From Symbiodinium natans (Eukaryota; Sar; Dinophyceae; Suessiales; Symbiodiniaceae), in assembly GCA_905221605.1 (NCBI GenBank), contig CAJNDS010000380.1, forward strand, positions 626,001-690,000: a DNA stretch of 64,000 nt, read 5' to 3'. Positions within the stretch are counted from its first letter, which is position 1; each line of letters opens with the position of its first letter. Position numbers and translations under genes: made by a program. The notes beneath the pieces are model-generated. The model was not told where the DNA came from. It saw only the letters and a program-made list of their open reading frames with translations, and searched no databases. Shown in pieces: positions 42,484 to 55,161 of the stretch.

Positions 42484-45400
42484 GATACTTCTCATTCGCA
42501 GGGGGGAAGTGAAGCCGAGCATACCGTGCAATGCAGCTACCACCTCCCTGTTGCCGAGTCTCATATGCGTTAGCTGCAGGCGTTCTTTGAAGGGAATCTC
42601 GATGAGAAGCAAATCGTCATTCATAAAGGGTCTGGCGGCCCTCACCTTAGCATCTCTTGCAGCAACAGCCGATCGTTGGAGCATGCCCCCGCGATGTCAG
42701 AACATGCTTGGACTCTACGGCATGAGGCTGTCATGCTTGCTGAGGTGTTGTCTTCTCAGATGCAAGTGGCTTCACGGCCCTTACAGAGAAGTTAGCCAAG
42801 AAGAGCAACGGCTGCGACCTCAGCAGCTGAATTTTCGCCCACTGAGTGAATCCTCAACCTGAGCTCTGCACCCTGAACCCGAAACCCTGAGTCCTGAGTC
42901 CTGAATGCGAAGTCCTTTGCATGGTGAGGGTGTCAGTTCCCAACGTGCGCATGGCCCGCACTCAAAAACCGAGGCACCCGGATCCTAAATCCCTAAAGCC
43001 CCACAACTGAAAGCCGCAAACCCCGAGCGTGAATGCCTTTACTTAATGCCCTTTTTTTAGAAGCCCTTTAGCCCTGTAGAAGCCTCGAAGTCCACGAAGC
43101 CCCTGACGTTCGGCGCCCAGGCGCCGAGCTGCTCTCTCAGTGCCTGACGGCGCAACCCCCAGCCGGTTTAGGGTGTGTAGATGTCTGCATTTTTCTAGGT
43201 ACTTGCTTTTTTTTAGGTATCTCTATGTATATTTTAGGTTTGGTTATGTACAATGTACATGTTGCGCATGTTTCTGTAAATGTATGTCGTTGATGGTGGT
43301 TGCAATCGAATGTCATGTTTAATCCAGAAATTGTCATGAACAATCAGGTTATTATTCTCATGGTTCATTGTGAATCCCATGCAAGGTTTCATAACGCTTC
43401 TTGCAGATTTGCATTTCGTTCTAGTATGAACTAGAAGCATGCGCCAACACGCTGTTTTTCAGGGTTTCTGTGTTTTAGGGCTCAGGCAGGGCTTAAGCTT
43501 TCCGGGGTTTAGGGTCCAGGAAGGGGGAGCAGGGTTTCAGAGGTTTCAGGTTGAGGAGCCTGAGCTCCGACCAGAAATCACCGACTCAATTTTGGGAAGC
43601 AGAGCTTCGGTGGCCGGAGCTCCCCGATTCCCTGTGGCAGGTCCCACACCCGTGGATCCTAAAGCTCAACTTCCCACAGAGTGCGAGGAATCGGATTCGG
43701 TGTTTAGGGTTGTCGTCCCGAGGCGTTCTTCACGCCGCTGATAGACCTCATCAACGCGTATCGTGGAGACACCATCAAGTTCAGTGGAGATGCGCTGAAC
43801 CCCGACGTGTTACAGTTTGTTTTGGACTTTATGTAGGGTTTAGGGCGTTAGGGTGAGCTATGTGCCTCCATGTCATCGCCGAGTGGTCACCGGAAGCAAA
43901 GGACGATATACTTTCCCTCCGTGGATGACACCAAAACTTCCAGCTTCAACGGAACCTTGGCATCAAGAACCCTTCTTTCGTCTCCTTTCGTTGTTGACTC
44001 TCAGGAGAGCATGTCTCTACTTCAGGGTTCCTTTCGAGGGTCCCTGTTGTAATGTGGACCTTGGAGAATCAGCATAGATTGCGAAGGTCTGAGTACATGA
44101 TTCCAGTGGGTTTTTGGCTAAATCCGAGCAAAACAACCGAGTGCTGGTCCCGAGGCATTGTGCCACCGCATGGGAGCTTTGGGCTCGCGGATCTCGGCGC
44201 GCGCACCCTCCGAAAACCCTCAACTTGGTTTTGCTACTCAGAAGCGTAAAGAAAGATAAGCGAGTGGCCAGAATAAGAGAGCCACACGATGTATTTGTTT
44301 GTGTTATATAAGAAAGAGTATAGCTCCTTGACAGCATCCCAGGAACCCTTAAAACCATAAACCCCCCCCCGTTTGTGGAAGATGTTTTATGCCCGGTGCA
44401 GGGCCAATGGCGACGGCCGTCCTGCGGGCGTGGGGAGCTTGGGCCATGTGTTTTGGGTCATGTTCTCCTTGTCGGTTCTCCCTCTCTCAGGTCAGCCTGC
44501 TGCATCGAAATCCACAAGCGGCTGCATATGTTTGAAACAGGCGGGCGGTAAAGGGGTTTTTATAGGGTTTAGGGGATGGTGTCAGGGAGTCCGACCCAAA
44601 CAGCCTCTCAACTTCCCCGAATCCCCTCAAACCCCTTCTCTAGGGCCTTTGTAAAAGCCCTAAACCCTAAAAAACCAGGGTCTTAACACCCGGAGGAGTG
44701 GGTCCTTATTCGCTTTTTTTACGGGTTGGTTCCCTTAGAAGCCCGTCCAACCAGAAAGGGCACCCTTAGCATTCCTTAGGTTTGCGCCTCGGCACGGCCT
44801 GTGTTATGACCCTCCTTTGTGGGCACAACGAGGCGTCGATGATGTTCGGCTTTGCTTGCACATCGGCGTTGGCTGCGGTGAGATTAGCATCCTTCAGGCT
44901 GGTTTGGGGGGGCATTTGGGGGGTTTAGGGCTTGGGGTTGGGGGTGTGGCGTGTAGAGTTTGGGGGTTTGGGGACACCAAAGCCTTACAACCCGCCAAAG
45001 CTCCGAACTAACTCCCAAGCTCTAAGCCCCAAACCCGAAACTCTGAACCCCAAGCTCTAAACCCAAAACCCTAAACTCTGGACACCAAAGCCGGAAATGC
45101 TAAAACCTGCACCCCCACTAAATCCTGCCCTCAACCCAATACATGCAAGCCCCTAAGATCCCGACGTCTTAGCCGCTAGAAACCCTCAGCCTTTGACCGT
45201 AGACCCTAGAACAGAGATCCTTAGCCTAAGATCCCAAAGCACCCGAAAACCCCAAGCCTGTACGATAAACCCTAAACACATAAAACACTCAAACCCTAAA
45301 CCCTTACAACCCCAAGCCCTCTATGCCCCCTTCGATTTGGGTATTGTTTGGCGAACCCCTCGACCTTCATCCTTAAACCAACACAAATCCTGGGTAGTAT

Positions 45401-48400
45401 AGGCTCCCCACAAGCATTAGGGCGGGTGTAACATTCCACCGAAGGCCCGAAACGCTTCTTTCTTATGCCAGGTCGGTGGTATCGTCCCGCCTGAGACTCA
45501 CATCCCAAGGCCTGTTTCAGCTTTGGAATTTCGGCTCAGGGTTGGATAACCCTATAACCTAGACCCTTTACCCTTGCTTCTGGGCATTCGCCCTTCCCGC
45601 AGAAGATTCAGCTAGGGTTTAGCTTGAGCCAAGGACTCCAGTACCCGTGAAGTGAAGAATAATCTTAAAAACATGTGAGGATCCCTTCTATGGCTTGAGG
45701 AGATGTTCCTCTGGGTAGGGTTTACAGGTCCAAGGCTCAAGCCCCAACATCGATGTGTCCTGCCAATGTCTTCAACCGCCGTTGAGCAGAGCTGTTCTTT
45801 CTTCAACAAGCAGATAAATATGAGTATGGGTGCACTTATGAGCATGAACACGAATATCAAAACCAACATCGGTGTTGTGAAGAGATGATTCTATGTTTGC
45901 AATACATTTCTGTATACACACACACACACACACCTACCCGCCTCTCCACGTGTCCGAAATCATGCGCGTGAGCACTTGGGCAGGGTTTCACCTCACATGG
46001 TGATGCCAGGATAGAGTATTTGATCTCGGGGGCGCCGCTGGAGCAGATCTCTATTGCGCGAACCTCAGCGCATCTGTCTGCCTTGTCCTTTGCTTTAGGG
46101 CTTGTTCTAGGTTCAGGCATACCGCCATGCTCGCAGATTTAGGATACGGTGGTAGGTTATGGTAGCAGCTTCGTGTAGAAAGCCATACCGCCACCCTAAA
46201 GCCCTAAACCCATAGACCCTACACTCGAAAGCCATAAACCCCCCAAGCCCCATGAGGCAGAGCCTCTGGCCAAGAACGGAGAGACGTGTCTCAGCCCTCA
46301 GGCCGCGGCACGGGTGGACCTGAATACCCTAAAACCCTGGGCCATTTTAGGGTTCACGGGATCCCTACTGTTTTGTTCAAATCAGCTGCCGCAGCCAACT
46401 CTTGGGGCATTTTCGGGCTTGGGGTTGTAGAGTTTAGTTTCTATGTGGTTTACTTTGTGTGTTTTAGAGGTCGGGCTGCCCTAAACCCTAAACCCATCTA
46501 AACCCTAAACCCTAAACCCAATTTCAGTTTGGGGTCTTGGCCTGGGACTGAGGAGTGAGGGCTTAGGTTTTCAGGCTTCTGGGTTCCCTTGCCTTTGAAT
46601 CCCGCAAAGCCTAAATCCTAAGCCCTGCAAGACCCTATACCCTGCCGCAAGTTTTGGAAATTCCGTTTTTGATTATTTATTTAGTCTTATTTTTTTGGTG
46701 GGGGTTTTGTGACCCGACCCTTGGGTCTGTCGCAAAGCGCCTCTGAACGGATCTTTAGGATTCACTATCGGTTGTCTCAGGACAATAGGGAGTTAAAAAC
46801 ATGTTTTTAAGCTAGCTTGGTTTAACAAGGCGTGAAGAAGCTTTAGGCAGGCTGTTTCATGGAAAGTTGAAGAAGAAGAGAATTCTACAAACATTATCGA
46901 TTTAACAAGGCAACATTAAGTATTGGCTGGGTTGGCAAGCTTGAACAAGCATTTGGTTTCAATGATGGTAGAAGGGGGACTCTCATCCTTGCATTCCAAT
47001 CACTGTCAACGTTGTAATATAAATGCCTTTCCTGACTCTTTACTGTGTGAGCATTCATGTTTATTCAAACCTAAAGATGAATTAGACCTCCTGCATTCTT
47101 TTGAAGACTTTTTGTGATGTTGCCCATCACACTTTGAGAATCTTGTTTCAGACCTGTGAACTCATCTTGGTTAGGATAGATGTTTGGAGAATTTTAGATA
47201 AGCATTAGCAGATATCCCGACCAGCTGCGCGAGGGGCTTCTATCTGGGCGTCCAGGGGCATTAAGGCCCAAACCACCCATGAATCCCCAACCCTGAACCC
47301 AACTTCGACTAACCCTGAACACCTTAAATTATACACCAAGCAAGCCCCAAGCCCTGAACCCTTGAACCCTTGAACCCCTTGAACCCATGAACCCATGAAC
47401 CCATGAGCCCATGAACCCATGAACTCTTGACCCCTGAGCTCCGAACCATTCCGAACCCAAACTGCCGGTCGTCAGGCGTGGGAGCTTGTTAAGGACTGCG
47501 TCATCGAGGGCCGACCGTTGGAGGACGTGGCGGCAGTTCTCTACATCATGGTCCTTATTTGGGGTACCACCCGAGGGTTCAGGGTTTGGGGTGTAGGGCG
47601 GTGTAGGGTTTAGAATTTAGGGTTTAGGGCTTAGGGGGTGTAGGTTGATGCCCTTTTTTTAGATGCTCTACATACGCCTCCCAGCCCGAGTGCCTGGTTG
47701 AGGGTTTCGGTGCGGTGGGCAGTAGAGTTGAGGGTTTAGGGTTGTAGGGTCTAGGGGATAAGGTTTCAACCTCCCAAAACCCATAAACCCTGCATCCTGC
47801 ACCCCAACATCCCGAGACCTAACGCAGCAGAGCTTAAACCGTAGGCACTCGACCCTAAACCCCGAATCTTTTGCCAGGACCGCATGGACTTCCACCTGCT
47901 GCTGCGAATGGCTCGCAGCCCAGATCCCACTTGGGGGGTTGGGGGCAGTTGCGGGGGTGGCATCTAGGGTTTGGGGTCTAGGGTTTCGGGTTTAGGCTTA
48001 AGGTTGAGACACTCAAGAATGTAGGCTTAGGGCTGTTTAGGGTCGTCGGGCTTTTCTTTGCGCCGCGTTGGCCGCTTACTTTGATTTAAAGTTCATGCTT
48101 CGATCTCGGCGCAGCAACCCCACGCCCATGATTGGCCGCGAGGATGAGTCAAAGTATACTTTTCCGACGATCAAGTACGCCACGCAGCTCTATGACACAC
48201 GCGTTGAGAACTGCTTCAAGCTGGACCAGCTCAACATCACAAGGCCGCTGAAGCTGGTGTTGAGTGCTTAGGGGGTTTGGAGTTCAGTGGCAGGTGTGCT
48301 TAGGCCTGTTCATTCGCTCGATCGTTGCTGAACAGGCGGTACATCCCGTCAGCTGTCTTCAAACAGATCGAGTGCGGCACCCTTCAGTATGTCAACGAGA

Positions 48401-51400
48401 TGCGTGACTTGGCCGATGAGAGAACAAACGAACACCCGAAAACCTATCAACACCCTAAACCAAACCCCAAATGCTTATTTAGCCGAAGCCCAAAAACCTA
48501 AACCCTACACAGACTAGTAATCTCCAAGCCGAGAGAACCAAGCACAGGCGAGTTACCCAGGTAGGCCACAGGCTGTTGTGAGATGGGCTTGGGATGGCTT
48601 GGGCGTACTGCAAGCTTGTTCCTCTTTTGGCCCCGGGAGCACGAATCTTGCCCAGGGAGCCCGTAATTATAATTGCAGTACACTTTATCAACTTCCTCTT
48701 ACGACCGTCAGTTTAATCGGTTCCGTCTTATTCAAGCTGCAAGGGTTTGGGGGTTTTGCAGTTTTTAGGTCTGACACATTGTTGCAGCCTGCGTGTCTCC
48801 GTTTGGTTTGAGCTGGGTGCTAGTCTCCAAACCACGTCAGACCTGAACCGAGAACCGTAAACCTCTGCCTAGTTGCTGAACCCTAAACTCTAAACCCCTC
48901 AAGGCTGTTAGACCTTAGCCCTGAATCCTCAACCCTTAGCCCTTTAGCTTGATGTTGGGGGCTCAGGCAACATCTCCGTCATCTTCATCAACGGTTCCGG
49001 CTTGGATGCCGCTCATCTGGTTGGGTTTAAGAGAATCCAATGCGCCACATTGTGTATATAAATTATGACCGTAATTATCACGAAAGCTTGGCTTGACTTG
49101 AGTTCTAGTAAGTATCTGCTTTCACAGGAGGACTGGTCGAACGGAACCTTGCAGAGTTGCAAGATAACTGATATGTTCGAGGAAATGGGGCTCCCAACAG
49201 ATTGAAGTGCAAGTACACATGCACACGCACATACAGAATCAAACACACACACACACAAGCACAAATTTGCACTCAACCACACAACACAAACACAAGTTCA
49301 CACAAGAATGCAAGTCCAAGTCCAAAACTAAATGCACACAGCCATGTGCCAATCAGCATGCAACATGCAAATGTAAAATGCTGACACATCTCTAGCAGTA
49401 AGATCGGCGACAGCAACAACAGCAACACCAGCAGCAGGAGGAACAAGCAATATCACCAATAGTAATAGGAACCAGCCGAGCATAACATTTCTAACAACAA
49501 TGAAAACAACAGTAGCAAAGGTAGATGCAGAACAAGCCTAGACATGCAGATACTATAAGAAATAATAGTATGAATAACAAAAAGAACTAAACATGAAAAT
49601 CGCAATAGCAAATAGCATCAAGACAGATTCAATCACGACTCGCAGTGAAGCTCCCGTTCGCGCGCATGCGCTGCTTGATGCCTGCTCGCAGTAGCTGACC
49701 TTGTAGGTGGATTTGTTTCATCGACCCGAACCCCAGCCAACCCGCTGATGCCGCTGATGCACGTCTCATGACTTGAGGAAGGGATGAAGGGTCAATGATA
49801 TGCAACATCGAGCCACGGACGTAGATGATGGGCATCTTTGGGGCGACGCTGGGACTGAGGGGCGGTGAAGCAGCTGCCAGCCTGCCATGCCAATGTCACT
49901 GATGCCCGTGAAACGAGGGGCGGAGGACGCACACCTTGGGCACCCCTGTTGGGACGGAGGCTCCGAACACTGCGTCGAGAGAAGGGTGAAACCTCGGTAT
50001 ACAACGGGAAAAGAAACAGCATTGTCTACACTTCCCCCAACAAACTTCACTTTATGTGTCCGAAAATAAACGGATGATTCGCCCCTGTTTCTCAAGGCCT
50101 CGGTGGCAAGTTTAAGAAACGCATGTGAACAATGAAGCCTTCCGGAGGAGCCAGAGCCCCAAGTTGTTTCCAGGGCGGGTCGGCGGCATGGATAGTCACC
50201 TCTGGCGACACGGCCGTGGCCAGATTTCAAAAGCCCTCATGGGCCTATCGGCACACCCTGAACCCTGAGCCTGAGGTCAGGGATAAACATGAATACCTCA
50301 AGCCTTGCAAACCAGGTGATGTCGTCCACCGGTCCAGCCCAAGCTCAAGAGCTCATGTCTTCGGTTGTCGCCCCAGTCGGGGTTTGGGGTTCAGGGTCGC
50401 CCTGGGTTAAGGGGACCCAGGTGGAGAGGGTCCGAGGTTCACACCGCCAGACTGTAGCTGGCTATGTGAGCGTCATCATCTAGGGTTTTAGGTTCGAGGT
50501 GTAGGGTGGAGGTTCTTGGGTTGATGGTGGTTGCGAGTTTTCATGTCGCCGTCGAGGTGCAGAAGGTATGCTACGCGCACGAGGGAACCTTGAACAAGTT
50601 CCTCATTGACGACAAGGGCATGCACTTGCCTCATTGGCCACAGCGGGCAGAGGGCTGCTGCTCACTATGCTGTTCTGACCTTGCTCGGCGCTGTTATCCT
50701 CATGATACAATTCCTTAGGCTCTTCCTGCTGGTGTTCGGCCTGCCGCCCTTGGTGCACCCTGATGATCCTGCGCGAGCTGTTCTTGCCAGCATGGAGCTG
50801 GTCCAGGCTCCTGAGAATGAAAGAAACGCCTCAGCACTCCATAAAGTCCCAAACGCCAGGTCTTCAAGAGGATGGACCTCATCGGACGCTTCGGTGTCAC
50901 CACGGGCCGAAGCTACTGTGGAGTGAGGGACCCGGCCTGGGGACGCTGGGGGTCGTGATCGTTTTGCAGTAGGCTTCAGTTCCTTATCTTGTGTGGGCAT
51001 CAACCGTATAAGGTGTGCGGAAGTGCCAAGCGCATGGAGTACACAGCCCCTCGGATTGCCAATGGCAGTGTGAGGTGTTTGGGATGTTGGGTGAGGCATA
51101 TCACAGCGTGTTTTTGTGAGACCAGTCTTGGTTGTGTAGCTGTTCGACTGACTGGCAGGTGCTTGGCGACTGCGTGAACTTGTCAGCGCGGTTGATGGCA
51201 TGCCCGTCATGGTTATTGAGTGCAGCCGACTTTGGCTCCTGATGCAATCCCCCCCTAAACCCTCAACCCCGAGCCTTTCAACCCTGTTTGAAGCCACGCA
51301 AGCCTAAGGGCTTAAACCCCTGAGGCCCCTAGAGTTGTGAACCCTACATCCCTTTTGCCCCTATAGCCCCAACCCCAAACTCAGGCAGTAGTCCTGAAAT

Positions 51401-54400
51401 GAGCTAGTTTGGAAGCCCTGTGTTTAGGGTTTAGGGTTGTGACAGGCGAACGCTCCGCCCTTGGGCGTTCTGACCGACGAGGAGACGAGCAAGCATTCCA
51501 CAGGCGCCGGGTTAGTTTCTAGGGTTTTGTAGAGGTTTTGGAGTTTCTTGTGGTGCTTAAGGGCTTTATGGCTTTGGGGCTTCAGGAGGTTTGAGTTTTT
51601 TTGTATCTTGGATTTGGGGTAGAATCGGGTAGAAGGGAGTATGGAAGTTCTCATGTTTCCCTCATGTCATTGTTGCTGAACAGGCGAGATAGACTTCAAA
51701 CCCCTCGCGCCGATCAAGGCCTTCAGGGGATCTGTTCAAGGGGGGGGAACACTCTGGAGAGACAGCAGCTGCCGAATCAGAGGCTTATTGCAAGAGATGC
51801 AGCGTTCTGGTGCAGGTGAAGGGCAAGACAAACCCCATCTCAATCTTTCAGCCGACGCTGAGAGAGGGCGCCGTGGCTGTCGGTGCCGCGCCTAAACTTA
51901 CCCTAAACTTGCCCAGAACCCCCAAACTTCAAGGAAATTCGTGGTTCCGGCAGGGTCACCCAAAGCCTTCGCTAGTGACCCTTAAACCCCAAGCAGGCCC
52001 CCGAAATCCCGAAACCCCAAACCCCAAGCCTCCTGACTCCGAAGCCTTAAAGCCCTGCCAGCTTCGATTCCCCAAGGCATCACGGCGGATCGGAAGATCC
52101 GGTTTCCCTGGTACGTCCCCGCCTCGGCCATGTAAAGAGGGCGGGTTTAGGTGAATTGTTGGGGTGGTTTAGGATGAGAATGTTGGGTGGGTTGGGGTTT
52201 AGGGGTTGGTGTTTTGGGTGTTTTTAGAGCAGTTGAGGGTTTAGGGGTTAAAGGGTTTAGGGTTCAAGGGGTTTTGGGGTTTAGGGGTTTACGGGCCTGC
52301 CTCAGACTTTAGGGGCACCTGCCCACCATGCAAAGTGGCAGGTGGGTCCGCTAATGATCAGTGCGTGGAACCCCCAGCACCACACACCGCCACTCCCACA
52401 GTATCGCCAGAAACTCATGAAGGAATGCTCCCTCATCTTGGGGTCACCTAAACCCTAAACCCTAAACCCTAAACCCTAAACCCTAAACCCTAAACCCTAA
52501 ACCCTAAACCCTAAACCCTAAACCCTAAACCCTAAACCCTAAACCCTAAACCCTAAACCCTAAACCCTAAACCCTAAAACCTAAAACCTAAAACCCTAAA
52601 CCCCAACCCTAAACCCCAAACCCGAAACCCTAAACCCCAAACCCCTGATCATATTGGGGGGGTCATTCTGGGCGCCGTCTTTCAGGACAACCTCCTGGAT
52701 GGCTCCACCCTGAACTCCAGGGATGCCATGGCCACCGCCAAGGGAAAGGCGCGAAGCCCGAGGGGTTTAGGGTTTAGGGTTTAGGGTTTAGGGCTTCGGA
52801 TCCCCTAAGCCCCCTCAGGTCCCCCTGAGCCCTGAAGATGCCGGAGCCGAGGTGCAGAGCCTCTGCTCCATACAGAAGTGGCCGCCAAACATGAAAGTGG
52901 CAGAGATGCTGGGAAGCCCCTTCAGCAAGGCCCCTGCAAACCCCCTGGAAGATGCTGTCCCCACTTGGGGTTAAGGGTTGTGGTGTCGAGTGTTGAGGAT
53001 TCAGGGGGCTTATGTTTTGGGCTGTGTTTTTTCGAAACGATTATTGTTCATTTTTTTATTACCATTGTCGTTATTACGATTGCTGCTGCTGGTGCTTCTG
53101 CTGCTCCTACTACTGCTGCTGCTACTGCTACTACTTCTTCGTACCATTGCTTTTGATTAAACAAACGCATTAACTGTGTTACTGTTGCTACACCGGGCTT
53201 TCGGGGAACCGTTCCCGGGTGTCCATCCAGAGCGCCGGCTTTTGAGGAAGTTTTTTCTTTTCGTTTAGATCCCCTAAACCCTAAACCCGATAGCGGCCTG
53301 AGCCCTAAACTGCTTGGTGTAGACGCACCAACAACGCTTCAGTCCAACCAGGGCCCAGAATTTTGGATCGGCCTGACCCTGTTTAGATAGAGTTTCCAAG
53401 CAAGGAAGAACAACAAATACCTCCTCCTCTCCCTCTCCATGTGAGTTCTGGGGGGCGCGCTGAAACCCCGCCACACCCATACCTTAAACCGCTGTGAGGC
53501 CTTGCACTCGCCGGATCAAGTTGTGGGGGCCTCCACGCCAACACCTCGCATGAAGGCAGGGTGCGAGCTAAACCCTAACCCCTCAGACCTTAGAGTTCAA
53601 TACCCTGCAGGCTCCGGCAAACAGCCCCTTCGCCGAGGGAGGCTTGGTCGTGATTGAGGGAGCGACTGGTCAGGAGCTGAGAACAAGACGTGGGCTTGTT
53701 GTGTCACGTGGTAGGTGGTTGACTTATTTTAATGGCCTTGGGCACCCGAACAAGCCCAGGATGTAGGCAAAGCCGAAACCGTGTGAAATGTTCTCAGGTC
53801 TCGGAAAAATCGAGCTTGCAGAGCACATTGCGACTCACTGCGCGTTGCAGTGCTCGGCTCGGGCAGACTCCCCGAAGTGGGTATTGATCTAAATCTAAAT
53901 CATGGGCCTTCTTTGGTGCCCTGAACTGCAAAGGGGGCCCTCAACCCTGCATCTTTCATGCAAACGTGGCGGTCCCAAATTCAGATCACCCCTCGAGTGC
54001 AGCGCCCAAGACACTAACTCGAAATCCCAGACGGCATCGCCCTAAGCCCTAAACCTAAATCCTAAACCCGAAGTACCCTAAACCCTAAAGCCCGAACTCC
54101 CCCCCCCTCCAAACAAAAGGGGACTCTTACTTACAGCCCGAGCCCCTCCCCCAGGTTTCAGACGATGCCGGTCTTCGGTACGATGGGCCCACGGTGTGGC
54201 CTCCAAGCACGTGGCTGTCAGATTTTCCTCAGTGGGGGGTTCTCTAGAAGTAGGACCCCCACATAAAGGTGGCGCCTTTCTTTAGGGATCCAAACAAGGG
54301 ACCAGAATTCAAAGAAATGCCCACAAGTGCCGCCTGGGGTTTGGGGTTCAGGGTTTGGGGCTTAGGATCTTGGATTTCAAGTTTCTGAGGGTATTCAGAA

Positions 54401-55112
54401 TATCTCAAAGGCTACACGAGGGTCTGGGGAGGGAGGTTTTCCAGTTGAAAGTGTTGGGTGTAGAGGGTCTCAGGGCCACTCTCTCTCAAGAACCTTCCTG
54501 AGGGCCAAGGGTTAGGTTTTCGGGGGCCAAAACCAGACCCTTGCGCGAGGCCAGGGGAGTCGACACGCATGGCGGTGGAGCTGCTGCGGAGCTTGGCAGG
54601 GGCGCCCTTCTTGTTTCCGGCGGTTTGGCGTCCAGGGCTTTTGGATTTAGTTCAGGGCTTAGGGTCTGTAAAAGGTAGTTTAGGGTGGTTTAGGGCAGTT
54701 TTTGGGTTGGGGTTTCGAAGCCTGGCCGCCCTCAAGGCCCCAGAAAAAGAAACCTAAAAACCACGTTTCAAGAAGCCTGAAGGACCGAATCGAGACTTCG
54801 GGGTTCAGGGTTTCGGGTGCTTTGGGATTCAAGCTTTTGGGTGTTATGGTTTGAGGGCTGAGGGTGTAAGGGTTCAGGCTTCTCTTGGTGTGCAGACTGC
54901 GCTTTGGAGTAACCCAAAAGCCCTAAACCTCAACCCTAAACCCTTCTCAGGTCGCGGTCTATCGCACACAGAATCCGGCTACTCCGGCCGACGATGTGCA
55001 GGCATTTCTTGCAGCCCAGACCATGAAACTCGTAAAGGGTAGTCCGCGGAATATCGCAGGGACTGTGACAATAATTTCCGGAATATCCCTCAGTACATTT
55101 TAGTCTCTGCAT

Positions 55113-55161
<49 letters not shown>

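Noticed and set aside
42124-42684. Minus-strand ORF of 186 codons
   Set aside because: Two thirds of it is translated CT and AT repeat. The rest is antisense to the cyclase C1 exon, which matches a known motif on the plus strand.
52447-52650. Telomeric array as a true chromosome end
   Set aside because: Unique coding exons of the same gene continue on both sides, so it is interstitial.
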